From Hoeflea sp. 108 (GTDB lineage: Bacteria; Pseudomonadota; Alphaproteobacteria; Rhizobiales; Rhizobiaceae), in contig NZ_KB890024.1 of assembly GCF_000372965.1 (NCBI RefSeq), positions 1,738,839 to 1,802,838 of the forward strand: a DNA stretch of 64,000 bases, read 5' to 3'. The notes beneath the pieces were generated by a model. That model ran no database searches and was not told the origin of the DNA. It saw only the letters and a list, made by a program, of their open reading frames with translations. Each line of letters begins with the position of its first letter. Position 1 is the first letter of the stretch. Both the position numbers and the translations under genes were made by a program. Shown in pieces: positions 34,001 through 41,549 of this stretch.

Positions 34001-34629
34001 CGGTGCTTCTTCAGCAGCGCGAGGAAATCCAGCCAGCCCTTGCGGTCGCGGTCGGCATCGGAGTCCTGCGTGGTGAAGCGGCCGGCGGTGTCGAGCAGGA
34101 CGGCGCCGTCGGTGAACCACCAGTCGCAGTTGCGCGTTCCGCCAACGCCGGGAACCGATTGAGCCGTGCCGGAAACGGCGAGCGGGAAGGGCAGGCCGGA
34201 GTTCGCCAGCGCAGTTGTCTTGCCAGCGCCAGGCGGCCCGATGATCAGGTACCACGGTACCTCGTAGAGGAAGTTGCGCCGGCCACCCGATCGCCTGAGC
34301 GCTGCGAGGGCATCCTGCATGCCCTTTTCCAAAAGCGCCGCGTCGGCGCCCCGGGTGCCGGTGGCCAGTGCGGCTTCCATGGTCTTCTCGGCCCGGCGGG
34401 CAAGCAGCACCTGATGCAGATAGTAGCTGCCGAGCGCGATGGCGACCGCTGCAATGAGCGCGGCGCGCACGCTGACGGAGGACAGCGGGCGCTGATCTCC
34501 AAGCCCGAGCAACGGTCCGGCATACCAGATGGCCGCGGCCAGCCCGACGAAGGCGACCACACTGGCGACGAACGGCAGGATGCCAGTCGACGGCGCGGAG
34601 GTGCGCTGTCGGCTGGCGCGCCGGCTCAC
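31081..34629 (-). CDS. tssM: T6SS inner-membrane protein TssM (IcmF), copy 1
   Basis: 1182 aa, GTG start overlapping the tssL-1 stop (GTGA). Two N-terminal membrane helices (about 17-36 and 55-75), then a cytoplasmic NTPase-like domain with Walker A GPPGAGKT at 131-138 and GGTRNCDWWF. A third helix lies at about 440-460, then a large periplasmic IcmF-related region to the C-terminus, with the TssM beta-domain near the end (FAGPWALKRLLDTA). It anchors the secretion complex together with TssL and TssJ. It is a paralogue, not a copy, of the TssM at 45290-48826: the Walker A regions and N-termini differ clearly. Confidence 0.95.
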   Translation of the reverse strand: MSRRASRQRTSAPSTGILPFVASVVAFVGLAAAIWYAGPLLGLGDQRPLSSVSVRAALIAAVAIALGSYYLHQVLLARRAEKTMEAALATGTRGADAALLEKGMQDALAALRRSGGRRNFLYEVPWYLIIGPPGAGKTTALANSGLPFPLAVSGTAQSVPGVGGTRNCDWWFTDGAVLLDTAGRFTTQDSDADRDRKGWLDFLALLKKHRGIQPINGAIVAVSVADLLTWGQNGLDAQAKEIRNRLGELHERLKIDFPVYVLFTKADLVSGFMEFFGDCSEAERQEVWGTTFQPADRTRNPAGDATAELEQLIRRLSESLPDRLQEETDPAARIAAFGFPAQMSCLKAHCATFLGAVFDGDQPAGYALRGFYFASGTQEGTPVDRILGAIGKSFGRDARDQLSGTGKSFFLHDLLARVIFAEAGWVTFDRSADRRLRLVRQASIGAVVLATLAALGALGTSFKANRDLAKATADGTETIRASTSQQLQATTVTDTDLETVLDGLEGIRGLPAGYDNRDLPVSPREMLGMDQRARLGSASQEAYRQALERLYRPRLMLHLEQLIQAKLSDPASLYEPLKVYLMLGGKAPKSDDEMIVAWMKRDWEQNRYPGPQNRDGRLALEKHLRAMLVLDDAHDPSVEIDRSLVEAAQRSLGRMTVADRAAALIASAMSSEQPQDFAFVAAGGPETKLVFDTVDGSDLGTLRIPGIYTNSGFNDVFLTQLAGIASRLADDRWVIGTSAEQGEVEQQLPRLGPDLLDRYDRDFAAAWNSALERLKFQPMAADKQQFVALSAAGAPNSPIAKLFEAIARETALARANDAAASDPARSDGLARIGIELQGRKSSTRAGSAPAGGAAVVPGASVAAQFRAFQLLVDGRPGQRPVDALVQNFRAIHQSLTIAAAAPTRTDQTSANLQLQISNLRANASRVPKSLQRMILAAADDFEGNAARASLEQIRQSLAELVAGPCEEALANRYPFSASSSDDLPIADFTRLFGPGGLLDRYFAQNLSPYVDVSGQDWTWKQGNSLDRELSASALRPFQLAATIRDAFFPLGGTAPALNITVTPFSQHNDIDMALLNVNGQLVQSYQTGNSPVVIVWPGAAATGQASISLTPELAGRDSTMTFAGPWALKRLLDTATPSAKDDKVELRFVIGGRDVTYTLQANSPGNPFSLPALSSFVCPKTL

Positions 34630-36071
34630 AGGGTCTCCTCCCTGGGCACCATCACCTCGATCCGTCGGTTCCGCGCCCTGCCTTCCGGTGTCGAATTGTC
34701 GGCAATCGGTTCATCTTGTCCCTTGCCGTCGACGCTGATGCGGGAAGGGTCCTGCAGGGTCGGGGCGACCAGTTTCTTGACGGCCTCTGCCCGCGCCAAG
34801 GACAGATCGTGGTTCGACTTGAAAGGGCCTGACGGACGCGGCCTGATGTTGTCGGTGTGGCCAACGATGCTGATCGGGCCACGCTCGCTATCAAGGGCTG
34901 CACCCATGCGGCTGGCAACAGCGGCGAAATCAGGCTTGGCCTCCACGGCGCCGGGGTCGAACAGCAGGCTGTTGTCGATATCGATGACGACGAAGTCGCC
35001 TCTGGTGTCGACGCTGAGCGCGCCGCTGGCGATGTCCTCGGCGAGCGCGGATCGGATGCGTTCGATCTGCGATGTCTGGGGCTGCGGGGCGGGCTGTTCT
35101 TCCACGACCGGTGGCGCGAGGCCGGCCCGCTCGATGACGACAGGGGTTGACGGGACGAGCGCCAGCAGCTGCTGTGCCGCTGCCTCGCCTTCGTCGGTGA
35201 CGCTAGCCCGCATCCAGAAGAAGGCGCCGGCGACCAATGCAACGCCTGCTGCGGCGAACGCCCAGGCGGGCATCCGTCGCGGCGGGCGCGCCGGTCCGAT
35301 AGACATCGGCTGCCAGCGCGGCGACAAACCTTCCTGTATCGGGCGAAAATAGCGGATCGCGTCATAGACATCGCGGCGGACCGGCTCGAGGTTCTGGCCG
35401 CGCGTCGTGCCGCGATATGGCCCTTCAAATCCGAGCGAAAGGCAGGCGTGCATCAGTTCGAGCAGGTCGCAGCGGTCCTGCGGATCGGCCAGCACGGTGT
35501 TCAGCGCGTCGAAGAAGCCGTTGCTTGGGGTCTCGACCTGATAGTGCTGCCACAGAAGACTGTGCGGCGCCCACGTGGCCGCGCCAATGCCAGGCAGGTT
35601 CCTGGCGATGTCGTCGGCGGTCTCGCACAGCGCGTAGCGGGCGATGCCGATATCGTCTTCGTCGAGACCCAGTTCGGCAGCCTTCCAATCAAACTCATCT
35701 AAGGCGGCTGACAATTGCCGTCCGACTTCGCCGGCGTCTGGCTTGGTAGCTTTCAAGCGCAGATGGCCGAGCAGCATCAGCAGCGGCGCGGCAGCTGTCA
35801 TCACGCCGTTGGACACCGGATAGTCGAGGTCGAGCAGGCTCTCCAGCAGGTCTGGCCTGGTGCTCGAAGCTGTGGAACCGTTGGGACTGTTCGGCGATGG
35901 CCGGCCAGCCGGCGGCCTGGTTTGCGAGATGATGGTGCCGGTATTCGCCGGGGCCGAGTAGACCATGGTCGGGTCGGCAGGTGGCACGGGTTCAAGCCTG
36001 CCGGAACGGCTCGGCGAGCCGCGGACGATCGTTCTGCCGCCAGAGCCGGAAGGATTGTCCTTCGAAGCCAT
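34626..36071 (-). CDS. tssL: T6SS protein TssL (DotU/IcmH) with C-terminal OmpA peptidoglycan-binding domain, copy 1
   Basis: 481 aa. A Pro/Ser-rich N-terminus (about 1-75), a cytoplasmic DotU domain (about 80-250), one membrane helix (about 266-286, MPAWAFAAAGVALVAGAFFW) and an OmpA-like domain. That domain has VGHTDNIRPRPSGPFKSNHD, LSLARAEAVKKL and a final RARNRRIEVMV, which bind peptidoglycan. It belongs to the second membrane-complex block with tssM-1 and tagH-1. Confidence 0.94.
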   Translation of the reverse strand: MASKDNPSGSGGRTIVRGSPSRSGRLEPVPPADPTMVYSAPANTGTIISQTRPPAGRPSPNSPNGSTASSTRPDLLESLLDLDYPVSNGVMTAAAPLLMLLGHLRLKATKPDAGEVGRQLSAALDEFDWKAAELGLDEDDIGIARYALCETADDIARNLPGIGAATWAPHSLLWQHYQVETPSNGFFDALNTVLADPQDRCDLLELMHACLSLGFEGPYRGTTRGQNLEPVRRDVYDAIRYFRPIQEGLSPRWQPMSIGPARPPRRMPAWAFAAAGVALVAGAFFWMRASVTDEGEAAAQQLLALVPSTPVVIERAGLAPPVVEEQPAPQPQTSQIERIRSALAEDIASGALSVDTRGDFVVIDIDNSLLFDPGAVEAKPDFAAVASRMGAALDSERGPISIVGHTDNIRPRPSGPFKSNHDLSLARAEAVKKLVAPTLQDPSRISVDGKGQDEPIADNSTPEGRARNRRIEVMVPREETL

Positions 36072-36236
36072 TGCCGCTCACCCGCCCTCGCGTCGGCAAC
36101 ACAGCCGCGCCGTCGCTGACACGTCCTGCGCGGCAGCTTTTTCCGCGCCCGGCCACTGAAGCCAGCATGGTAGTGCAAGCCCTTGTCCAAGGGAACCGGG
36201 CGAGCGTGGGAGGGCTAATGGAAGCCGAATGCCCTG

Positions 36237-37301
36237 CTATTTCTGGTTCGAAGACTTGGAGTAGGCTTCGCTGAAATAGGCAAGGAAGACGTCGAGCATG
36301 CCGTTTTCATGCGCCGCCTCGCGGGCGTCCCACGTGGCCACGAACGTATCCCAGGCTCGCCCCTTCTTGGAGACGAAGGCGCCGCCCTGGGATTTCGCCT
36401 CGATGGCGTCGGGTGACAACTCGGCCAGAAGGCGCGACAGGGCGGCCTGCATAGCGGCGTAGGTGGCGATCTCATGCGCCTTGAGGTCGCGGAATGCCCC
36501 CTCGACGCTCTGGCGCGCGTCGAGATACCCGGCACGCTTCCTGGTGAACATGATGTCGAGGATCTCTTCGGCATGCGGGACGAACTTCAGCGGGTTGTTG
36601 TCCACGCCGCCGATCATCGTCCGCTGGCTGCTCTTGGCCAAAGCCTTGGCAGCGGCCCGCGCCTTCAGCATCTGGGACAGTTCGTCCACCACCAGTCGGA
36701 GGATCGAGCCGATCTCGGCCGCCACGTCGCGCGGATCGCGCTGCTGGAAGACATCGGGCGAAACCCCTGCGCCGGCGGCAATGAGGCGCAACAGCTCCGC
36801 CGTGTCGACCTGCCTTGCGGCAGGCGGCGGGGTAGGCCGCATGGCTTGGGCCTGGTCCGCGTTTCGGCTCTCTTGCGGTCGCGCCCTAGGCGCGATCTGC
36901 TCTGCCGTTGCACCAAAGAATGGGTCGGACCGCTGAGGCGGCGCCTGTTCGAAGCCCCATGCGTCGGGCGCGCGAGGTGCAGGTGCCGCGTCCTCCAGTG
37001 ACACGGCCACGATGTAACGCCCGATGCAGAGCCTGTCGCCGTCGGCAAGGCGATAGGGCGAGCTCATGCGCTGGTCGGAGCCGTTGAGGAAGGTGCCGTT
37101 GCGCGAGACGTCGTGCAGCCAGAAGGCGCCATGGTCGAAGCGCACCTCGCAATGCAGGCCGGAGATGAACAGGTCGGGGTCCGGCAGGTTCCAGTCGCGC
37201 CTGTCGCGGCCGATGGCGAAGCTGCGGGCATTCGAACTGAAGGTGATCGGCCCGCCATCCGGCAGCCTGTCGACATTCTCGATGGTCAGGTTGATGAGCA
37301 T
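36237..37301 (-). CDS. tagH: T6SS FHA-domain protein TagH, copy 1
   Basis: 354 aa from the ATG at 37301; a GTG at 37352 would add 17 residues but has no ribosome site. The FHA domain is at about residues 10-95 (FAIGRDRRDWNLPD, ISGLHCEVRF, HDVSRNGTFLNG), which binds phosphothreonine peptides. A Pro/Gln-rich linker follows, then the conserved TagH C-terminal domain (NPLKFVPHAEEILDIMF, GYLDARQSVEGAFRDLKAHE). First gene of the second block; 165 nt separate it from tssL-1. Confidence 0.92.
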   Translation of the reverse strand: MLINLTIENVDRLPDGGPITFSSNARSFAIGRDRRDWNLPDPDLFISGLHCEVRFDHGAFWLHDVSRNGTFLNGSDQRMSSPYRLADGDRLCIGRYIVAVSLEDAAPAPRAPDAWGFEQAPPQRSDPFFGATAEQIAPRARPQESRNADQAQAMRPTPPPAARQVDTAELLRLIAAGAGVSPDVFQQRDPRDVAAEIGSILRLVVDELSQMLKARAAAKALAKSSQRTMIGGVDNNPLKFVPHAEEILDIMFTRKRAGYLDARQSVEGAFRDLKAHEIATYAAMQAALSRLLAELSPDAIEAKSQGGAFVSKKGRAWDTFVATWDAREAAHENGMLDVFLAYFSEAYSKSSNQK

Positions 37302-37506
37302 CAGGAATTGCCCGCCAGGTCCCAGCTCGCAAGAAGCCTCGGTCAGATTCACGCATTTATTCTAGCAGCTTGCCGGTATCGGAGCACAGAGCCATTTCTG
37401 GTGCACATGTTTACCAGCATTGAGAAGCAGCACTTGGGAGGGCCAAAGGACTTATGCTAAGCTCTCCCCGCGAAAGTCCGGCGATCCCCTGGAGAGGCAC
37501 GACGCC

Positions 37507-39834
37507 ATGGCTAACGATCGTGCGACAGTCGTTCGGACACCGCTCGGTGGCGATGCGCTGACCTTTACCCATCTCGCGGGGCGCGACGAGATCAGCCGCT
37601 GCTTTGCCTATACGGTTGGCTTCGCCAGCAGCGATCCCGACATCGATCCGCTCAAGATGCTAGGTGGTTCCGTGTCGGTTGAGGGCGAGTCCAAGCCGGA
37701 ACGCTGGTTCAGCGGCTTGGTTTCGGACTTCCGGCTCACCCGCATCGAGGATCGGCTGGCCTATTATGAAGCCACCGTCCGGCCATGGCTCTGGTTCCTC
37801 GGCAACACCACCGATTGCCGCATCTTCCAGAACATGACGGCCATCGAGATCGTCGAGAAGATCTTCTCGAAATATGGGGTGGCGAAATTCGAGAAGCGGC
37901 TGCAGGGCTCCTATCCGTCGCGCGAATATTGCGTGCAGTATGACGAGAGCGACCTCGATTTCGTTCAGCGCCTGCTCGAGCATGAAGGGGTGATGTACTT
38001 TTTCGAGCATGGCGATGGCGAGCACAAGCTGATCCTCGCCGATGCGATGAACAAGCTGAGGCCGGCGCCTGGCTACGAAAAGGTATCTTACCACTTCGAA
38101 GGCCGTGGGGCGCGCCGCGACGTCGAGTACATCACCGAATGGGTGCCGGGCAGTTCCGTTCGCCCGGGTGCTTATGCCCACACCGACTACGATTTCCAGA
38201 AGCCGGGCGCTGACCTGATGGCCAAGTCCGACCAGGCCTTCGGCCACAAGCAAGCCTCGGGCGAGAATTATCGCCAGCCCGGCGCCCATCTCGACGTCGG
38301 CCGCGGTGACGCCGTTGCGCTCGTCCGGCGCGAGGAGCTGCAGGCCGTGCACCAGCGCATCGCTGCGGCGGGAACCGTGCGCGGCCTGTTTTCAGGCTGC
38401 ACGTTCAAGCTGGAGGGGTTTCCGCGGGACGACCAGAATGAAGAGTATCTGGTGGTGAGCGCCGAGTACCGGGTGTTCGACCCGGGCTATCACACCGGCG
38501 TCGAGACCGGCGGCGAGAGTTTTACCGTGGTTCTGGGCGTAGCCCCGACCAGCCTGCCATATCGGCCCCCGCGCATCACGCCGCGGCCGATCATGCGCGG
38601 GCCGCAGACGGCGACCGTGGTCGGCCCCTCGGGCGAAGAGATATTCACCGACAAATATGCCCGGGTGAAGGTGCAGTTCCACTGGGACCGCGAGGGCAAG
38701 AAGGACCAGAACAGCTCGTGTTTCGTGCGCGTGTCGCAGACCTGGGCCGGCAGCAACTGGGGTTTCATCCAGATCCCGCGCATCGGCCAGGAGGTGATCG
38801 TCGACTTCATCGAGGGCGATCCCGACCTGCCGATCATCACCGGCCGCGTCTACAACGCCTCGCAGATGCCGCCCTATGGCCTGCCGGGAAGCGCCACGCA
38901 GTCCGGCTGGAAATCGAACTCCTCGAAGGGCGGTGGCGGCTACAACGAGCTGATGTTCGAGGACAAGGCCGGTTCGGAACTGGTCAACTTCCAGGCCCAG
39001 AAGGACCACAACCTTTTGATCAAGCACGACCGCACCAAGCTCGTGCAACACGATCAGTCCGACCGCATCGACCATGACGCCAAGCATTCGGTCGGCCACA
39101 ACCTCGACGAGGACGTCGGCAACAACAAGACGGTTAAAGTTGGCGTCGACCAGACGACGAATATTGGTTCGAACGATACCGAGACGGTGGGTTCCAATCG
39201 TTCACTGACTGTAGGCTCGAACGAAACAATCAGCATCGGCTCCAATTCGACAGAGACAATCGGCGCCAATCATGCGCAGACGGTGGCTATCGCCCAGGCG
39301 ATCACAGTGGGGGCTGCGCGTGTCGATACGGTCGGCGCGACGGAGACACGGTCGGTGGGCGCGGCGCAGACGAACACGATCGGCTCCACGCGCGCGGTCA
39401 CCGTGGGAGCTGCCCAGACCCATCAGATCGGGGCAAGCGACAGCTGGAACATCGCATCGAACCAGGATGTGACGGTTGGCGGCGGGCAGACGTTCAACGT
39501 CGCCAAGGATCACAAGAGCCAGATCGGAGCGGGTCGGCGCACCGAAATCGCCAAGGACGATGGCACCAAGATCGGCGGTGCTTTCGAACTCAGGATCGCC
39601 AAGGCCAGCATGGTCCAGATCGGCGAGGACGGAAAGATGAACGTCGGCAAGACGTTCCTGATCGAGGCCGGCGATGCAATCGCGCTGAAGTGCGGCGCCT
39701 CGACCCTCACCATGAAGAAGGATGGAACGATCACCATCGAAGGCAAGGACATCAGCATCAAGGGATCGGGCAAGATCAATGTCAAGGCGTCGAGCGACAT
39801 CACCATGAAAGGCTCGGAAATCAAGCAGAACTGA
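37507..39834 (+). CDS. vgrG: T6SS spike protein VgrG (TssI) with extended beta-helical tip
   Basis: 775 aa from the ATG at 37507 (GGAGAGG nine nt upstream). Residues about 1-480 are the gp27/gp5-like core, with VQYDESDLDFVQRLLEHEGVMYFFEH, the OB-fold region KVQFHWDREGKKDQNSSCFVRVSQ, and GFIQIPRIGQEVIVDFIEGDPD. From about 540 to 660 an imperfect short repeat (GSNxTxTVG, later GAAQTxTIG) forms the beta-prism needle. The C-terminus TITIEGKDISIKGSGKINVK is a plain spike with no toxin domain, so effectors must ride through PAAR proteins or adaptors. It faces tagH-1 across a 205-bp divergent region. Confidence 0.95.
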   Translation: MANDRATVVRTPLGGDALTFTHLAGRDEISRCFAYTVGFASSDPDIDPLKMLGGSVSVEGESKPERWFSGLVSDFRLTRIEDRLAYYEATVRPWLWFLGNTTDCRIFQNMTAIEIVEKIFSKYGVAKFEKRLQGSYPSREYCVQYDESDLDFVQRLLEHEGVMYFFEHGDGEHKLILADAMNKLRPAPGYEKVSYHFEGRGARRDVEYITEWVPGSSVRPGAYAHTDYDFQKPGADLMAKSDQAFGHKQASGENYRQPGAHLDVGRGDAVALVRREELQAVHQRIAAAGTVRGLFSGCTFKLEGFPRDDQNEEYLVVSAEYRVFDPGYHTGVETGGESFTVVLGVAPTSLPYRPPRITPRPIMRGPQTATVVGPSGEEIFTDKYARVKVQFHWDREGKKDQNSSCFVRVSQTWAGSNWGFIQIPRIGQEVIVDFIEGDPDLPIITGRVYNASQMPPYGLPGSATQSGWKSNSSKGGGGYNELMFEDKAGSELVNFQAQKDHNLLIKHDRTKLVQHDQSDRIDHDAKHSVGHNLDEDVGNNKTVKVGVDQTTNIGSNDTETVGSNRSLTVGSNETISIGSNSTETIGANHAQTVAIAQAITVGAARVDTVGATETRSVGAAQTNTIGSTRAVTVGAAQTHQIGASDSWNIASNQDVTVGGGQTFNVAKDHKSQIGAGRRTEIAKDDGTKIGGAFELRIAKASMVQIGEDGKMNVGKTFLIEAGDAIALKCGASTLTMKKDGTITIEGKDISIKGSGKINVKASSDITMKGSEIKQN

Positions 39835-39843
39835 GGGGGTGAG

Positions 39844-40269
39844 ATGACCAGGACGTTGAAGCGTGTGGAAGGTGTGGTAATCGGCATGCTCCTGGGTTTC
39901 GACGGAGAGGCGCCGCTTGTCGTCTTCCCAGGCAATGCCCAGGAGACCGCAATCCGGGCGCGCAGCCTGACCGAATTGAGCTCCGACATGATAGGCGCAG
40001 AGGTGGCGTTGCTCTTCGAAAACGGCGACGTCGGCCGGCCGCTGATCGTCGGGCGCATCGTTGACCCGATCCGCAAGGCCAAGGCGCCTCAGGTCTTCAG
40101 GGACGGCAAGCGTGTCCAGATCATCGGCGAGGAGCGCATCGAGTTGCGCTGTGGCAAGGCCACGATCATCATGGACAAGGATGGCCATATCACCATCCGT
40201 GGCACCTATGTGACCAGCCACGCCAGCGCTGCCAATCGCATCCGTGGCGGCTCCATCAATCTAAACTGA
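39844..40269 (+). CDS. DUF6484-domain protein, VgrG-associated
   Basis: 141 aa. VIGMLLGFDGEAPLVVFPGN and EVALLFENGDVGRPLIVGRI match DUF6484, a small beta-rich family encoded next to vgrG. The C-terminal residues IELRCGKATIIMDKDGHITIRGTYV resemble the tip strand pattern of VgrG (DUF2345-like). It may cap the spike or act as a cargo adaptor. AGGGGGTGAG precedes the start. The stop overlaps the next start (TGATG). Confidence 0.82.
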   Translation: MTRTLKRVEGVVIGMLLGFDGEAPLVVFPGNAQETAIRARSLTELSSDMIGAEVALLFENGDVGRPLIVGRIVDPIRKAKAPQVFRDGKRVQIIGEERIELRCGKATIIMDKDGHITIRGTYVTSHASAANRIRGGSINLN

Positions 40270-40604
40270 TGCCAAAGATCGTCCTGCGCGAAATCATCCG
40301 GCAGCATGCGGAAATGGCGGCGTTCCTGTGGACCGTCTACGACCGCCACCTGTTGCATCCGGATGAGAACCCCGACATGGACGAAGAGCGGCTGGCCCGG
40401 CTGGTCGAACGGCTCGACGCACATATCGACGGCTTGCGCGTCGCCGGCGAGGCCGGACGGAAGATCGCCGAGGAGATACATGCGGCGTACCCGGAGGCCG
40501 GGGAGCTGTTCGTGCTCAGGATGCTGCAGACCGGCGCGCCAAAGACGATCAGGGAACTGGACGTCGAAAAGGTAAGGGCCTTTCTCGCGGCCAACGGCGT
40601 GTGA
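40269..40604 (+). CDS. Short protein resembling the N-terminus of T6SS-associated TIGR02270 proteins
   Basis: 111 aa. IIRQHAEMAAFLWTVYDRH, LVERLDAHIDGLRVAGEAG and AYPEAGELFVLRML follow the pattern at the start of TIGR02270 HEAT-repeat proteins, which are normally about 400 aa. Here the frame ends at 40604, 15 nt before the converging propeller gene, so the HEAT-repeat part is missing. It could be a real stand-alone domain or a 3'-truncated remnant. Confidence 0.7.
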   Translation: MPKIVLREIIRQHAEMAAFLWTVYDRHLLHPDENPDMDEERLARLVERLDAHIDGLRVAGEAGRKIAEEIHAAYPEAGELFVLRMLQTGAPKTIRELDVEKVRAFLAANGV

Positions 40605-40619
40605 AGGTCCGGAGAACGA

Positions 40620-41537
40620 TCAGACCAGCCTGAAGCCGTTGCGGTATTCGAGTGCAAGCGACTTCCACGTCTTGCCGTCGAAGCGCCAAGCGTCGACGCC
40701 TGCGACATAGAGGAATTCCCCGTCCGTCCGGAGATCGGAGGCCGTGCCGATGTCGACATCGAGGAGCGCGATCTTGTCACCTTCCTCGACTCCGAGGCCA
40801 CCTTCGTCGCCCCAATATGCCTTGCCCTTGAAAGTCCGCACAGCGAGATGGGTGGTGCTGTCGGCGGGCTCGATTTCAATAACTTCTTCGTTGGCGATGC
40901 GCAGGCACACACCATCCCCGCCGGCCACTCTAATGGTGCCGTCTCCGGCGACGTCGATGCCGTAGAAGTGGTCCTGCCTGTGCAGCTCGAGCGCCTGCCA
41001 GGTCGAGCCGGCCAGCTTGTGCACGCTGCCGGAATCGCCGCACACCCAGATGCCATTGCTGGCGTCGCCGTGCAGGTCCATGTACTCGACGTCGTTGATC
41101 GGCGTGATGCGCTGCCAGTCGGTTCCGACCAGCCGGACAGCGACGCCCTCGGACCCGGCCATCATCGGGCCGCTCGGGCCAGCTGCCCAGACCTGGCGGA
41201 AGCTTACGTCGCCGACCCGGTCGCGTGTCCATTCGCTGCCGGCATAGCGCCATACCCAGACGGTTGCCTCCAGCGCGAACAACTCGCCGGACGGCGACGC
41301 CGAAAGCGAGGTCAACCACTCCGACGTGACGAGCACGCCTTTCGCAGTCTTCGGGTTGAAGTCGTCGACGACGAAGATCACGGACACCGTCGGATCATAG
41401 TCGGAGTTGCTCAGCAGATAGAGGATCGCGACCTTGCCGCCGCCCATCGGCGCTACCTGGATGCATTCGATCGTGGTGTCATCGTCATCGATGAAGTCTT
41501 CGAGCTCGTCCTTGGTCATGGTCAGCTTTCCGGCCAT
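40620..41537 (-). CDS. Acidic beta-propeller-like protein, candidate immunity or adaptor partner of the DUF4150 effector
   Basis: 305 aa with no signal peptide or membrane segment. About six degenerate blade-like repeats end in units such as IWVCGDSGSVHKLAGSTW, IRVAGGDGVCLRI, AYWGDEGGLGVEEGD and LYVAGVDAWRFDGKTW. The N-terminus has an acidic run (DELEDFIDDDDTTIE). The gene starts 12 nt after the very basic DUF4150 protein gene and is the last gene of the main T6SS operon. Position and opposite charge suggest it binds that protein, as immunity factor or loading adaptor. No family name is certain. Confidence 0.72.
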   Translation of the reverse strand: MAGKLTMTKDELEDFIDDDDTTIECIQVAPMGGGKVAILYLLSNSDYDPTVSVIFVVDDFNPKTAKGVLVTSEWLTSLSASPSGELFALEATVWVWRYAGSEWTRDRVGDVSFRQVWAAGPSGPMMAGSEGVAVRLVGTDWQRITPINDVEYMDLHGDASNGIWVCGDSGSVHKLAGSTWQALELHRQDHFYGIDVAGDGTIRVAGGDGVCLRIANEEVIEIEPADSTTHLAVRTFKGKAYWGDEGGLGVEEGDKIALLDVDIGTASDLRTDGEFLYVAGVDAWRFDGKTWKSLALEYRNGFRLV

Positions 41538-41549
41538 CTCGCAACCACC

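Noticed and set aside
33544..35352. Plus-strand frame of 602 codons over tssM-1 and tssL-1
   Set aside because: Runs antisense across two well-defined T6SS genes and their overlap; low-complexity composition.
39127..39500. Regularly spaced repeats that could suggest a CRISPR or satellite array
   Set aside because: They are imperfect codon-phased repeats inside vgrG encoding the needle tip.
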